From the NCBI GenBank assembly GCA_964390295.1, contig CAYMHR010000031.1, positions 1 to 15,486 on the forward strand: a stretch of DNA of 15,486 bases. The letters are read 5' to 3'. The translations under genes were made by a program, and so were the position numbers. The notes below the pieces were generated by a model. It had not been told where the DNA came from. It ran no database searches and was given only the letters and a program-made list of their open reading frames with translations. The DNA comes from RGIG3009 sp964390295. Its GTDB lineage: Bacteria; Bacillota; Clostridia; Oscillospirales; Acutalibacteraceae. Within the stretch, counting starts at the first letter, position 1, and each line of letters opens with the position of its first letter. Below, one piece after another: positions 1 through 7,523 of the stretch.

Positions 1-2
1 TT

Positions 3-731
3 CTGGACGACGCCGACCGCGCGGTGTTTGAGCGCATGAAGCGCGACGATCCGCGCCGCTACGCCGTTGCCGGACTGGGCGAGTGGGGTGTGTCGGACGG
101 TCTGATATTTAGCGATTGGGAGGTACGCGAGTTTCGCGTGCACGATTTGCCGGAGCCGTGGAAATACAAATTTGTGTTCGGTCTGGATTATGGGTATACC
201 AACGACCCCACTGCGTTTATCGCGGCGGCGGTGAACCCGGTGGACAAGCTGTTGTACGTGTACGACGAGCATTACGAAACGAAAATGCTGAACAATCAGA
301 TCGCCGCCATGATTATCGGCAAGGGATATGCCAAGGAGCGCATCCGTGCCGACAGCGCCGAGCCGAAGTCCAACGACGAGCTGCGGCGGCTGGGGATCAC
401 GCGGTTGATCCATGCAGACAAGGGGCCGGATTCCGTGCGCTACGGGATTGACGTCATACAGCAGTATCACATCATCGTGCGTCCCTGCTGTCACAATACG
501 GTCGCGGAGCTGTCGTCCTACAGCTGGTCTAAAAGTAGCACCGATCGCAGTGGTAAGGTCAAGCCGGTGGATCGGAATAATCACCTCATGGACGCTCTGC
601 GGTACGCGATGGAGGAATTGACGTTTTTTTATCCGACGGAGCCGGAAACGGTGGGTAAAAAACCGGTGACCGCCGATGCGATGCTTCACGGCGGAGTGAC
701 TGCACGGGATTTTCGGGGAGGATGGGAATGA
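3..731 (+). CDS. Terminase large subunit, C-terminal nuclease part (5' partial)
   Basis: The reading frame is open at the window edge, so only the last 242 residues are visible; the GTG at 24 is internal. The product is the phage DNA-packaging motor, which translocates DNA through the portal and cuts the concatemer. The visible part is the RNase H-like nuclease domain of Terminase_3/6C-type proteins: a beta strand ending in GLDYG (Asp codon at 186), then a middle acidic motif RADSAEPKS, then a C-terminal DRNNHLMDALRYA motif that supplies the last metal-binding Asp. The ATPase domain with Walker motifs must lie upstream of the window. The gene ends in TGA at 729-731 and overlaps the start region of the next small gene, so translation is probably coupled. 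Family is confident from the three ordered acidic motifs; closer subfamily is not assigned. Confidence 0.93.
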   Translation: MDDADRAVFERMKRDDPRRYAVAGLGEWGVSDGLIFSDWEVREFRVHDLPEPWKYKFVFGLDYGYTNDPTAFIAAAVNPVDKLLYVYDEHYETKMLNNQIAAMIIGKGYAKERIRADSAEPKSNDELRRLGITRLIHADKGPDSVRYGIDVIQQYHIIVRPCCHNTVAELSSYSWSKSSTDRSGKVKPVDRNNHLMDALRYAMEELTFFYPTEPETVGKKPVTADAMLHGGVTARDFRGGWE

Positions 732-931
732 TGCTGTATGCCGTTTGTGTGGCGGTAGGCGTTTTGCTGGGTGCTTTACTGCCGTCGCTTCGTAAGGGGA
801 TACCGGGAAGACGGGCGCACCCGGCGGAGACGGGAGACGCGGAGCTTCGTCGGGTGCGAAAGGCTCTGCGGGAATACCAAAATTTTATGACCTACGATGG
901 ATTTTCTTCACAGGGTGAGGAAAACGAATAA
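728..931 (+). CDS. Small single-pass membrane protein
   Basis: A protein of about 67 aa. The N-terminus (roughly residues 3-21, LYAVCVAVGVLLGALLPSL) is one clear hydrophobic helix; the rest is a basic then acidic soluble tail that ends in a helix with an LREYQNFMTYDG motif. The start is ambiguous: ATGs lie at 722, 728 and 731. The GGGGAGG at 715-721 touches the first of these, so 728 (gap 6 nt) or 731 (gap 9 nt, sharing the A of the terminase TGA) is more likely. Small proteins with a similar tail occur near packaging and head genes in clostridial phages as I remember them, but no function is known to me. It lies between terminase and scaffold and is probably translated by coupling to the terminase stop. 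Confidence 0.72.
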   Translation: MMLYAVCVAVGVLLGALLPSLRKGIPGRRAHPAETGDAELRRVRKALREYQNFMTYDGFSSQGEENE

Positions 932-963
932 TTCGCCAACCAGAGCGAAAGGAGACAAGAACC

Positions 964-1764
964 ATGGAAGAAATCTTATCCGCAGCTGAAGCCGAGACGT
1001 TGCCGAGCAACGAACCGGTCGCCGCGGAGCACGATGCGGCGGAAAGCAGACCGGTCGGAGACGACGCCGAGGTTGAGCCTACCACGTTCAACGCAGAGTC
1101 GACCGAGTTGGTGCCGGAGGCCGAATCACCTCCCGACGACGAGCAACTGTTGACCGTGAAATTTAACAAGCAGTTGCGCTCGCTGTCGCGCGAATCGGCT
1201 ACGACGTATGCCCAGAAGGGCATGAAGTACGAGGCGATCGCGCCCTTGCTGGACACGTTGAAATACGTTGCCGCGTCGGAGGAAAAAACGCTGGCGGAAT
1301 TTGTGGAAGCGATCCGAAATCAGCATGAGGAAGCCGTCTTTTCACGCTTGATGGAGCGCTATGGCGACGAAGAAGTCGCCAAAGAACTGTTGGAGCTGGA
1401 AAAAAGCAAGCATCAGGCGGCGTACGAAGCCTTGCTGGAGCGTGAAAAAAACGAGGAAAGCGAAACGGAAGAAGCGGTGACCAAGCGCATGGCCGAGGAG
1501 TTTGATGCGCTGCGACGCGAATTTCCACAGTATTCCGACTTCGGTAAGCTGCCCAAGGCGGTCGTTCGGGAAGCGGTAGAGCGCGGGATTCCGTTGCTGG
1601 ACGCGCAACTGCGCTACGAACACCGAGAACGGGTCAAGGCAGACCGAGTCAAGGCGGATCAGGAATCGGCGGCGCGGGCCAGCACCGGCGCACAAAGCTC
1701 CGGCGGTGCCCCGTTCGTATCGAAGGTGGAGGCCGCCTTGCTCAAGGGACTTTGGGGTTCATAA
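964..1764 (+). CDS. Capsid scaffold protein
   Basis: A 266-aa protein directly before the major capsid gene. The first 60 residues are acidic, Ala/Glu/Pro-rich and probably disordered. The centre (about 100-190) is a charged, Glu/Lys-rich helical region likely to form a coiled coil. The C-terminus has an EFDALRREFPQYSDFGKLP segment, then a helix ending in LLDAQLRYEHRER, a disordered linker rich in Gly, Ser and Ala, and a final helix ALLKGLWG. This acidic, coiled-coil, linker, short C-terminal helix plan is typical of internal scaffolds of P22/PBSX-type phages, whose C-terminal helix binds coat protein. No Ser or Cys protease motif is visible, so removal of scaffold is probably not by a fused protease. 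SD AAAGGAG at 948-954, 9 nt before ATG. Confidence 0.85.
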   Translation: MEEILSAAEAETLPSNEPVAAEHDAAESRPVGDDAEVEPTTFNAESTELVPEAESPPDDEQLLTVKFNKQLRSLSRESATTYAQKGMKYEAIAPLLDTLKYVAASEEKTLAEFVEAIRNQHEEAVFSRLMERYGDEEVAKELLELEKSKHQAAYEALLEREKNEESETEEAVTKRMAEEFDALRREFPQYSDFGKLPKAVVREAVERGIPLLDAQLRYEHRERVKADRVKADQESAARASTGAQSSGGAPFVSKVEAALLKGLWGS

Positions 1765-1783
1765 AACGAAAGGATGAAGAATT

Positions 1784-2704
1784 ATGGCAAATGAAATCAT
1801 GTATGCGTCCAAGCTCACGGAGGAGCTGGACAAGATGTTTGTGCAAAGCGCAGTGACCGGCTTTTTTACCGATAACGCCCTGCGCGCTAAATTCGTCGGT
1901 GCTCACACGGTGCTGATCCCCGATATGGAGCTGGCCGGTCTGGGCGACTACGATCGCAGCACCGGCTTTGCGGACGGCTCGGTATCGGTGACGAACACCT
2001 CCTATACCCTGTCGCAGGATCGCGGCCGTTCGTTTATGCTGGACACGCAGGACGAGGACGAAAGCGGCGTGGCGAATTTGGCCGGTCAGGTGCTGGGCGA
2101 GTTCGTTCGCACCAAGGTAGTTCCGGAGGTGGACGCTTACTGTTTGTCCAAGCTGGCCGGTATTGCGGATGCCAACGGGCAAACGATGAGCTTGGGCAGC
2201 GGAAAAACCGTGGCCAACGGCGCGTTTGCATTGTTGCAGGCGATGATCAGCAAGGTGCGGGATGCTGTGGGCTACGATGAGGCGTTGGTCGCTTTTCTGG
2301 ATCCGACGCTCCATGATGCACTGATGGCAACACCGGAAATTGCCCGCTATTTGCGGATGGACGATTTCAAAAAGGGAACGATTAGCACGCGTATTAAATA
2401 CATCGACGACGTGGCGATCCTGCCGGTGTCTTCGGCACGCATGAAAACGGCGTACGACTTTTTCGACGGTTCCACCGGCGGCGAGACCGACGGCGGCTTC
2501 AAGCCGACCGGCTCGGCCAAGAGCATCGGTGCGCTGGTCATGCCCAAATCGGGTGCCTCTTTGATTCGCAAAACCGAAAAGGTGCGCACCTTTTCGCCGG
2601 ATCAGAACCAAAAGGCCGATGCCTACAAGTTCGACTACCGTCTGTACTACGATCTGCTGGTGAAAAAGAGCCGGAAGTCGGGCATTTACGCCTATACCTA
2701 TTAA
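1784..2704 (+). CDS. Major capsid protein (HK97 fold)
   Basis: A 306-aa coat protein that forms the icosahedral shell. It begins MANEIMYASKLTEELDKMF, followed by a TVLIPDMELAGLGDYDRSTGF strand region and a long helix around residues 85-125 (DTQDEDESGVANLAGQVLGEF, then RTKVVPEVDAYCLSKL). Near residue 168 FLDPTLHDALM begins a second domain. The C-terminal part contains the strand-rich KVRTFSPDQNQKADAYKFDYRLYYDLLV segment seen in coat proteins of this type. There is no long N-terminal delta region and no protease gene nearby, so a separate scaffold (the preceding gene) is expected to direct assembly. SD AAAGGA at 1769-1774, spacing 9 nt. The stop is followed by a strong hairpin and a tRNA-like gene rather than directly by portal. 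Confidence 0.9.
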   Translation: MANEIMYASKLTEELDKMFVQSAVTGFFTDNALRAKFVGAHTVLIPDMELAGLGDYDRSTGFADGSVSVTNTSYTLSQDRGRSFMLDTQDEDESGVANLAGQVLGEFVRTKVVPEVDAYCLSKLAGIADANGQTMSLGSGKTVANGAFALLQAMISKVRDAVGYDEALVAFLDPTLHDALMATPEIARYLRMDDFKKGTISTRIKYIDDVAILPVSSARMKTAYDFFDGSTGGETDGGFKPTGSAKSIGALVMPKSGASLIRKTEKVRTFSPDQNQKADAYKFDYRLYYDLLVKKSRKSGIYAYTY

Positions 2705-2715
2705 ATTTCACTCAG

Positions 2716-2742
2716 GGAGGCCGGAGCTTCGCTCCGGTCTCC
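2716..2742 (+). promoter_or_regulatory. Strong hairpin after the capsid gene
   Basis: Arms 2716-2727 and 2731-2742 pair over 12 bp (one G-U at 2720/2738) around a TTC triloop; the core is CCGGAGC-TTC-GCTCCGG. It begins 12 nt after the capsid stop. No T-run follows, so it is not a textbook intrinsic terminator. It may protect the 3' end of the capsid message, weaken read-through into portal, or fold together with the tRNA-like element that starts 6 nt downstream. The structure is seen directly; its role is inferred. Confidence 0.6.
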
Positions 2743-2747
2743 GCCAT

Positions 2748-2820
2748 GCCGATCTAGCTCAAGGGAGAGCGGCTGTCGTTACGAGTACGGATCCGGGTTC
2801 AATTCCCGGGATCGGCACCA
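2748..2820 (+). tRNA. tRNA-like gene with abnormal anticodon arm (Val-UAC possible)
   Basis: A 73-nt unit. Acceptor arms GCCGATC (2748-2754) and GATCGGC (2810-2816) pair 7/7, followed by A73 and an encoded CCA (2818-2820). U8-A9 are present. The D arm is GCTC/GAGC with a minimal loop AAGGGA that keeps A14, G18, G19 and A21. The T arm is CCGGG/CCCGG with loop TTCAATT, so U54, C56 and A58 are in place. The anticodon arm is poor: in the standard register only 2 of 5 pairs form. With one bulged U (2786), CTGTC can pair with GACGG (2773-2777 with 2785 and 2787-2790), closing a 7-nt loop GTTACGA with U33 and anticodon UAC (Val), but the variable loop then shrinks to 2 nt. It may be a phage tRNA, a decaying tRNA, or a tRNA-like structural or regulatory element. 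Confidence 0.62.
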
Positions 2821-2834
2821 CAAGGAGGAAGCGT

Positions 2835-4724
2835 ATGAAGCATTGGTACGAGGTTGGGCGTATATTTTCGGAATATGAGCAGGGAATTGCCTATAAATCG
2901 GGGCTGGGTGCACGGGGACTGTACGAGCAGAACCGTGTCAACGAGCGCTTTATGGTAGGCGATCAGTGGCATGGCGCACAGTGTGGTAACGAACGACCGC
3001 TGGTGCGCCATAACGTTATCAAGCGAATCGGTGATTACAAGATGGCGGTGGTGACCGCCAATCCGATCGCTGTCAATTACACCGCCGACGGTATTCCCAA
3101 CACGATGGATTTGAAAAGTCGCGTGCAGAAACTGCGGGAGGATATGTTGGCCGGTATCGACGAACCCCTACCGCAGGCCGGAGAATCGCTTCCGGGAAAC
3201 GAAGAAGTCAATTTGGTCATGTCAGCGCTGTCCGATTACTTTCGCGTCACTGCCGAGCGGGTCAAGCTGGACGATCTGAAAGAGCAGACACTCCGGAACG
3301 CCTACGTGACGGGAACCGGCGTGCTGTACACCTACTGGGACGAGTCAATCAGCACGGGGTTGTATGCCGACGAAAGCCGTCGTTTGCCGATCCGCGGCGA
3401 TATTGTGTGCGAAGCACTGGACGTGGAAAACGTCTATTTCGGTGATCCCTCCTGCGACGACGTGCAAAAGCAGCCCTATATTATTTTGGCCAAGCGTTGC
3501 GGCGTTGAGGAAATCAAACGGATCGCGCGCGCCAATCATCGTCCGGCTGATGAGATCGACGCCATTCGGTCGGATGCCGATTACGGCAACCAGGCCGGCG
3601 ATTACGGACGTATGGAGCAACGGGATTCCCGACGCACGTGGCTGCTCACTAAGCTGTATAAGGAATGGCAGGAGGACGGTTCTTACGTGATTAAGGCGGT
3701 ACAGGTGTGCCGCGGTGCGACGGTGCGAAAACCGTGGAATATCGGAATCCGGCTGTATCCGGTGACGGTGTTTCGCTGGGAGCGGCGACGCAACTGCATT
3801 TACGGAGAAAGCGAGATCACGTATTTGATACCCAATCAAATTGCGATCAACCGTATGCTGACGGCCTCGGTGTGGGCGGTCATGATGATGGGTATGCCGA
3901 TGCTGGTGGTCAACGGCGACGTTATTCAGCAGGCGATTACCAACGAACCGGGGCAGATTGTGAAGGTACATGGCGGCGTCAGCGACGTGCAGGCCTCCAT
4001 GCGCTATTTGAATCCGCCCAATTTTTCGCCGGCTTTTGATAACATGGTCGCGTCCCTGATTGCCAACACCTTGACGCAGAGCGGTGCGAACGACAGTGCT
4101 TTAGGCGACGTGCGCCCGGACAACACGTCGGCCATCATTGCCGTGCGCGAAGCGGCACTGATGCCTATGCAGACGGTGCAGAACCGGTTCTATTCCTTCA
4201 TCGAGGATTTGGCGCGCATTTGGGCGGAGTTTTGGGTGATGCAATACGGGGCGCGCCAGCTTAAAATCGAGGAACGGGGCAGTACCTGGTATTTGCCCTT
4301 TGACGGGGCGCGGTACCGCGATTTGTTAATCAGTGCCAGAGTGGACGTCGGTGCTTCGACCTTGTGGAGCGAAAGTCAGTCGATTCGTACGTTGGACAGC
4401 CTGTTCGGTGCCAAGGTCATCAACGTTTTGCAATATTTGGAACGCTTGCCGAAGGGGACGGTTCCGGACGTCAACGGGTTGATCCGTGAGCTTCAAAAAG
4501 CCGACGAGCTGTCTGCTCAAGCGATGCGGGAGCAGGGCTCATTACCGTCGTCCGCCGCGGCACTTCCGACGAGCGACGAGGTGTTGTCGGGGTTGGACGA
4601 GGAAAGTCGGGCGCTGTTCGACAGCTTATCGCCGGAGCAACAGGCGGCGATGCTTCAGCAAGCCATGCAAACGACGGGAGGGGTACCGGATGAAACTGTG
4701 CAATCCGTATCGAACGGCCTTTAA
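2835..4724 (+). CDS. Portal protein (P22-like)
   Basis: A 629-aa protein that forms the dodecameric ring at one capsid vertex, through which DNA enters and leaves and on which the tail assembles. Recognisable segments in order: an N-terminal helical part with NERFMVGDQW (about 36-45); the MAVVTANPIAVNYTADG clip-side strand; YVTGTGVLYTYWD (about 157-169) and DVENVYFGDPSCDDVQKQPYIILAKR; a wing/stem region with NQIAINRMLTASVWAVMM; the conserved GANDSALGDVRPDNTSAII motif (about 417-435) and an Ala/Gln-rich C-terminal tail (SPEQQAAMLQQAMQ). Length and motif order fit P22-type portals from clostridial phages. SD AAGGAGG (2822-2828) sits 6 nt before ATG and only 1 nt after the CCA of the tRNA-like gene, so tRNA 3' processing and portal translation could compete. 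The 3' end overlaps the next gene by 35 nt. Confidence 0.92.
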   Translation: MKHWYEVGRIFSEYEQGIAYKSGLGARGLYEQNRVNERFMVGDQWHGAQCGNERPLVRHNVIKRIGDYKMAVVTANPIAVNYTADGIPNTMDLKSRVQKLREDMLAGIDEPLPQAGESLPGNEEVNLVMSALSDYFRVTAERVKLDDLKEQTLRNAYVTGTGVLYTYWDESISTGLYADESRRLPIRGDIVCEALDVENVYFGDPSCDDVQKQPYIILAKRCGVEEIKRIARANHRPADEIDAIRSDADYGNQAGDYGRMEQRDSRRTWLLTKLYKEWQEDGSYVIKAVQVCRGATVRKPWNIGIRLYPVTVFRWERRRNCIYGESEITYLIPNQIAINRMLTASVWAVMMMGMPMLVVNGDVIQQAITNEPGQIVKVHGGVSDVQASMRYLNPPNFSPAFDNMVASLIANTLTQSGANDSALGDVRPDNTSAIIAVREAALMPMQTVQNRFYSFIEDLARIWAEFWVMQYGARQLKIEERGSTWYLPFDGARYRDLLISARVDVGASTLWSESQSIRTLDSLFGAKVINVLQYLERLPKGTVPDVNGLIRELQKADELSAQAMREQGSLPSSAAALPTSDEVLSGLDEESRALFDSLSPEQQAAMLQQAMQTTGGVPDETVQSVSNGL

Positions 4725-5046
4725 GCAGGTCACGGACGCCGGATCGATCCGGCATTTGTTGGCCGCCGGATGGCGTGAGGTAGAGGAGACGCCGTCGCTA
4801 CCGGTAGAAGCGGCTCCAAACCGGTTGCCGCCGGAGGCACCCACGATCGTTCCGCCGTCGGCGCTGAAATATAACGGACGGTACCTGTCCTGGTACGCCC
4901 GGGCAGGAACGGTGGCTCAACTGCGTGAGGTGCTGACGTTTCTCGGTCTGGCGTTTGACGCGACCGCCAAAAAATCGGAGCTTCAGGCACGGCTACGCGC
5001 CTATCTGAAGCAGATTAAGCAGGAGCCGGGAGGAAGAAATCGGTGA
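4690..5046 (+). CDS. Small head/connector protein with HeH/SAP-like C-terminal domain
   Basis: 118 aa. The frame is open further upstream inside portal, but ATG 4690 is the supported start: GGGAGGGG (4676-4683) lies 6 nt before it, and the upstream translation (Arg/Cys-rich) looks non-coding. Residues 1-30 hold a short motif (VTDAGSIRHLLAAGWREVEE) that resembles small head-completion proteins. A Pro-rich linker follows (about 32-60). Residues 67-112 (YLSWYARAGTVAQLREVLTF, then LGLAFDATAKKSELQARLRAYL) have the helix-extended loop-helix pattern of HeH/LEM or SAP domains, which often bind DNA. The gene sits between portal and a connector and overlaps both (35 nt and 4 nt), so it is probably made in register with them. 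Role is inferred: a minor head protein or connector that may touch packaged DNA. Confidence 0.75.
   Translation: MKLCNPYRTAFKQVTDAGSIRHLLAAGWREVEETPSLPVEAAPNRLPPEAPTIVPPSALKYNGRYLSWYARAGTVAQLREVLTFLGLAFDATAKKSELQARLRAYLKQIKQEPGGRNR
4738..4753. repeat. 16-bp perfect palindrome
   Basis: GCCGGATCGATCCGGC is its own reverse complement over 16 bp. It starts 14 nt after the portal stop and lies inside the next coding sequence. As RNA it can form a 6-bp hairpin with a TCGA loop. It could be a protein-binding or modification site, or just a chance result in GATC-bearing, G+C-rich coding DNA. Confidence 0.5.
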
Positions 5047-5420
5047 CGGGACAGGAAATATTTCGCCAAGCATTGTTACTGTTGAACTATACCAACGCCC
5101 ACGGCGCGGTGGATGCCCAGAACAATGCGGAGCTTCATCGTCGGGCACTGCCGATCGTGAATCAAATATACGCGGATTTGTGGGCGGTGCGGCACGAGGG
5201 GGACTTTGTGCCTCTTGCTTCGTTGAGCGAGCCGGTGCTGCTGGAGGCAAATACGGTGATGAACGGCATGATTTACGGTGTCGCTATGCTGGTGGCACAA
5301 ACCGACGGCGATGCGGAAAACCAAACGCTGTATGCGGCGTTGTACAATCAGCGGCGATCGGCAGCGTGCACGCACGTGGACCGTATTCAGGACCGTATGC
5401 CGCGAATTGCCGGAGAATAA
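5043..5420 (+). CDS. Head-tail connector/adaptor-like protein
   Basis: 125 aa, starting with GTG in a GTGA overlap with the previous stop; SD GGGAGGA (5028-5034) is 8 nt upstream. The protein is helix-rich: MTGQEIFRQALLLLNYTNAHG, then a helix ELHRRALPIVNQIYADLW, a loop with PLASLSEPVLL, and a long helix MIYGVAMLVAQTDGDAENQT, followed by LYAALYNQRRSAA. This is the plan of small head-tail adaptor (gp4/gp6-type) proteins that dock under the portal ring. The position just after portal and before a large tail protein supports this. The assignment rests on overall helix pattern and context rather than on a single diagnostic motif. Confidence 0.75.
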   Translation: MTGQEIFRQALLLLNYTNAHGAVDAQNNAELHRRALPIVNQIYADLWAVRHEGDFVPLASLSEPVLLEANTVMNGMIYGVAMLVAQTDGDAENQTLYAALYNQRRSAACTHVDRIQDRMPRIAGE

Positions 5421-5432
5421 GGAGGAGCCGGG

Positions 5433-7523
5433 ATGGACTATCCTCAAATGGGGCAAGCGACGCGCTATCGGGTGTTGGTACCCGAACTGAACGGTGGTGT
5501 GAATTACGCCGTACCGGCCCATCGCATTGCCGACAATCAGTTGTCCGATTCGGTGAATATGTGGTATCGAAGCGGTGCGCTAAAAACGCGGCCGGCGCTG
5601 AAGGGAACCCAGCGGTTTACCTATGAGGAGCCGCCTCACACAACGCGGTGCGGTTCGGTAGGAACGTACGGCTACGTGATCGCTCATTCGGAAAGCCGCG
5701 ATTTTGTGACCCTTCTTCACGAGGACGGGACGCGCAGTAATCACGTGCGCGATAACAGCGGAGGTCAAACCGGTATTATGCTGGCGGCGATCAACCGCGA
5801 TCAGCCGACGGTGGAGTCCGATGACGACGTGTTGGCTTTTTTGCACGGGGATACCGAGTACAATACCGGTGTGTTCGGCCTGTCGGAAACGTCTTGGAAC
5901 TGGGTGCGGCAGACCCCCTACGTACCCAAAGTGCTGATCAACGGTCGGGCGCGGGAGACGGAAACGCGTGTGGTGAACGGCGATGCGCTGGAGCCGTACA
6001 ATCTGTTGTCGGACGAGTATATTGCCACCTTTACGACCGGCGACGGCAAATACTTTTTTCTGCCGACCGCCGGCGACGAAGTGACGGAGGTGCTGTATAA
6101 GGCCACGATTCGCGGCGAAAGCACCTACGTGGAAATGCCGCATACCCTGCACTATGATGCCGCGACCGGATTGTATCTGGACGATTCCACCGGGAACGTT
6201 CAGGGATACGGTGTGGCCTATAACCGGTTGAACGGCAGCTTTTATTTTTACGAATTACCGCCGTCGGGCATGGCGGTGGAGATTGATCCCACGGTCGCGG
6301 TAACATTGCCGGAGGGTGTGGATAATAACGTGGTGGTGAAGGTGAAACGCCACGACGATGGCAGTGCGCGCGCTACGATTCTTAAAATGCGCTTTTCCGC
6401 CTGGTACGGCGGTGGTTCGGCCGGGCTCACCGGCGGCACGCGCCTGTTTGTCGGCGGCAACGCCGATGCTCCCAATTTGGTGCATTGGAGTGCGTTGAAC
6501 AATCCCCTGTATTTTCCGGAAAACAATTATGCCTACGTCGGAGAAGATACGGATGCCGTGACCGCGTTTGGCAAGCAAAGCGATATGCTGGTGATTTTTA
6601 AGGAAAATTCCCTGTATTATACCAGCTACGTGAAAGGCGGCACGATCAGTGCCGACAGCTTGGAAACACAAGAAACGGTGGATATTGAAGCAGCGGCGGC
6701 AACGTTTCCCATGGTGCAAATCCATCCGGAAACCGGTTGTGACTGTCCCAATACCATTCAGTTGTGTAACAATCGACTGGTGTGGCTCAACAGTGACGGA
6801 TGGGTGTACGGGCTGTTTAGCAGTGGGGCATACAATGAGCGCAATCTGCGCTGCCTTTCATTGCCGTTGGGAAACCGCTTAAGGGCGATGAGCAAGGCGC
6901 AACTGCGCAATGCCAGCGCCACACGATACGAGGAGCACTATTTGCTGTTGGTGGGGGATCGGACGATCTACGCCATGGATTTTTCCTCTTACGGGTTTCA
7001 ATATTACGGTAGCTACAGCAGTGATGAAAAAGCGCAAAAAGCGATCACTTGGCATCGTTGGGAATTGCCTTGGCCGCTGGAGGCGCTGGTGCGTGTGCAC
7101 GATACGGCCATTGTCGTCGAACACACCTCGGCGTCGGAAAAGCAACTGTTTGTTTGGGACAACGCCGGTTCGAGTGATCGACGCTACGGCGATACGGAGC
7201 AACGGCCGATCCAAAACAGCTTTTGTACCAAGCTGTTCGATCTCGGCCGCGTCGAGCGGTACAAACGTGTCGATTCTCTGCATTTGCAGTTGACCGGTGA
7301 AGCGGGGCAAACAGCGTGGCTGACCTATGGCGATGGGAACGGCAGACACGATCGCGCCGATCGGGTGCAGTTTACCGATGCGACGGCGGAAACGCCGTTG
7401 CCGCAACGAATCCGCACGAATATGATCCGCGTCCGCGCGTTTGGTTTTGAGGTGAGCGGTGCCGGTCGTATGGAAGTAGGCGAGATGCTGATCAATTACG
7501 AAACGATGGGGGAAATCCGATAA
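5433..7523 (+). CDS. Tail hub/nozzle-type structural protein (beta-rich)
   Basis: 696 aa. It begins with a segment typical of widespread phage tail proteins: YRVLVPELNGGVNYAVPAHR, then IADNQLSDSVNMWYRSGALK, ending TRPAL. The body is dominated by beta strands with recurring Gly/Asp turns, and residues about 332-395 hold a conserved block (TRLFVGGNADAPNLVHWSAL, NNPLYFPENNYAYVGEDTDA, VTAFGKQSDMLVIFKE). Repeated short strand modules and WDNAG/WLTYGDG segments near the C-terminus suggest a beta-propeller-like platform, as in T7 gp12 nozzle proteins, or a P22 gp10-like hub. SD AAGGAGG (5419-5425) overlaps the upstream stop, 7 nt before ATG. A role in closing and extending the portal channel fits a short-tailed virion; I cannot choose between nozzle and hub from sequence. 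Confidence 0.72.
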   Translation: MDYPQMGQATRYRVLVPELNGGVNYAVPAHRIADNQLSDSVNMWYRSGALKTRPALKGTQRFTYEEPPHTTRCGSVGTYGYVIAHSESRDFVTLLHEDGTRSNHVRDNSGGQTGIMLAAINRDQPTVESDDDVLAFLHGDTEYNTGVFGLSETSWNWVRQTPYVPKVLINGRARETETRVVNGDALEPYNLLSDEYIATFTTGDGKYFFLPTAGDEVTEVLYKATIRGESTYVEMPHTLHYDAATGLYLDDSTGNVQGYGVAYNRLNGSFYFYELPPSGMAVEIDPTVAVTLPEGVDNNVVVKVKRHDDGSARATILKMRFSAWYGGGSAGLTGGTRLFVGGNADAPNLVHWSALNNPLYFPENNYAYVGEDTDAVTAFGKQSDMLVIFKENSLYYTSYVKGGTISADSLETQETVDIEAAAATFPMVQIHPETGCDCPNTIQLCNNRLVWLNSDGWVYGLFSSGAYNERNLRCLSLPLGNRLRAMSKAQLRNASATRYEEHYLLLVGDRTIYAMDFSSYGFQYYGSYSSDEKAQKAITWHRWELPWPLEALVRVHDTAIVVEHTSASEKQLFVWDNAGSSDRRYGDTEQRPIQNSFCTKLFDLGRVERYKRVDSLHLQLTGEAGQTAWLTYGDGNGRHDRADRVQFTDATAETPLPQRIRTNMIRVRAFGFEVSGAGRMEVGEMLINYETMGEIR

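Noticed and set aside
1742..2611. 289-aa open frame on the minus strand across the capsid gene
   Set aside because: It mirrors the codon bias of the sense gene, its product is rich in His, Arg and Gln without a recognisable domain, and the sense strand encodes a clear capsid protein with an SD.
2777..2783. Ochre-suppressor reading (anticodon UUA) of the tRNA-like gene in the standard register
   Set aside because: Position 33 would be G and three of five anticodon-stem pairs would be mismatched; no gene here needs stop read-through.
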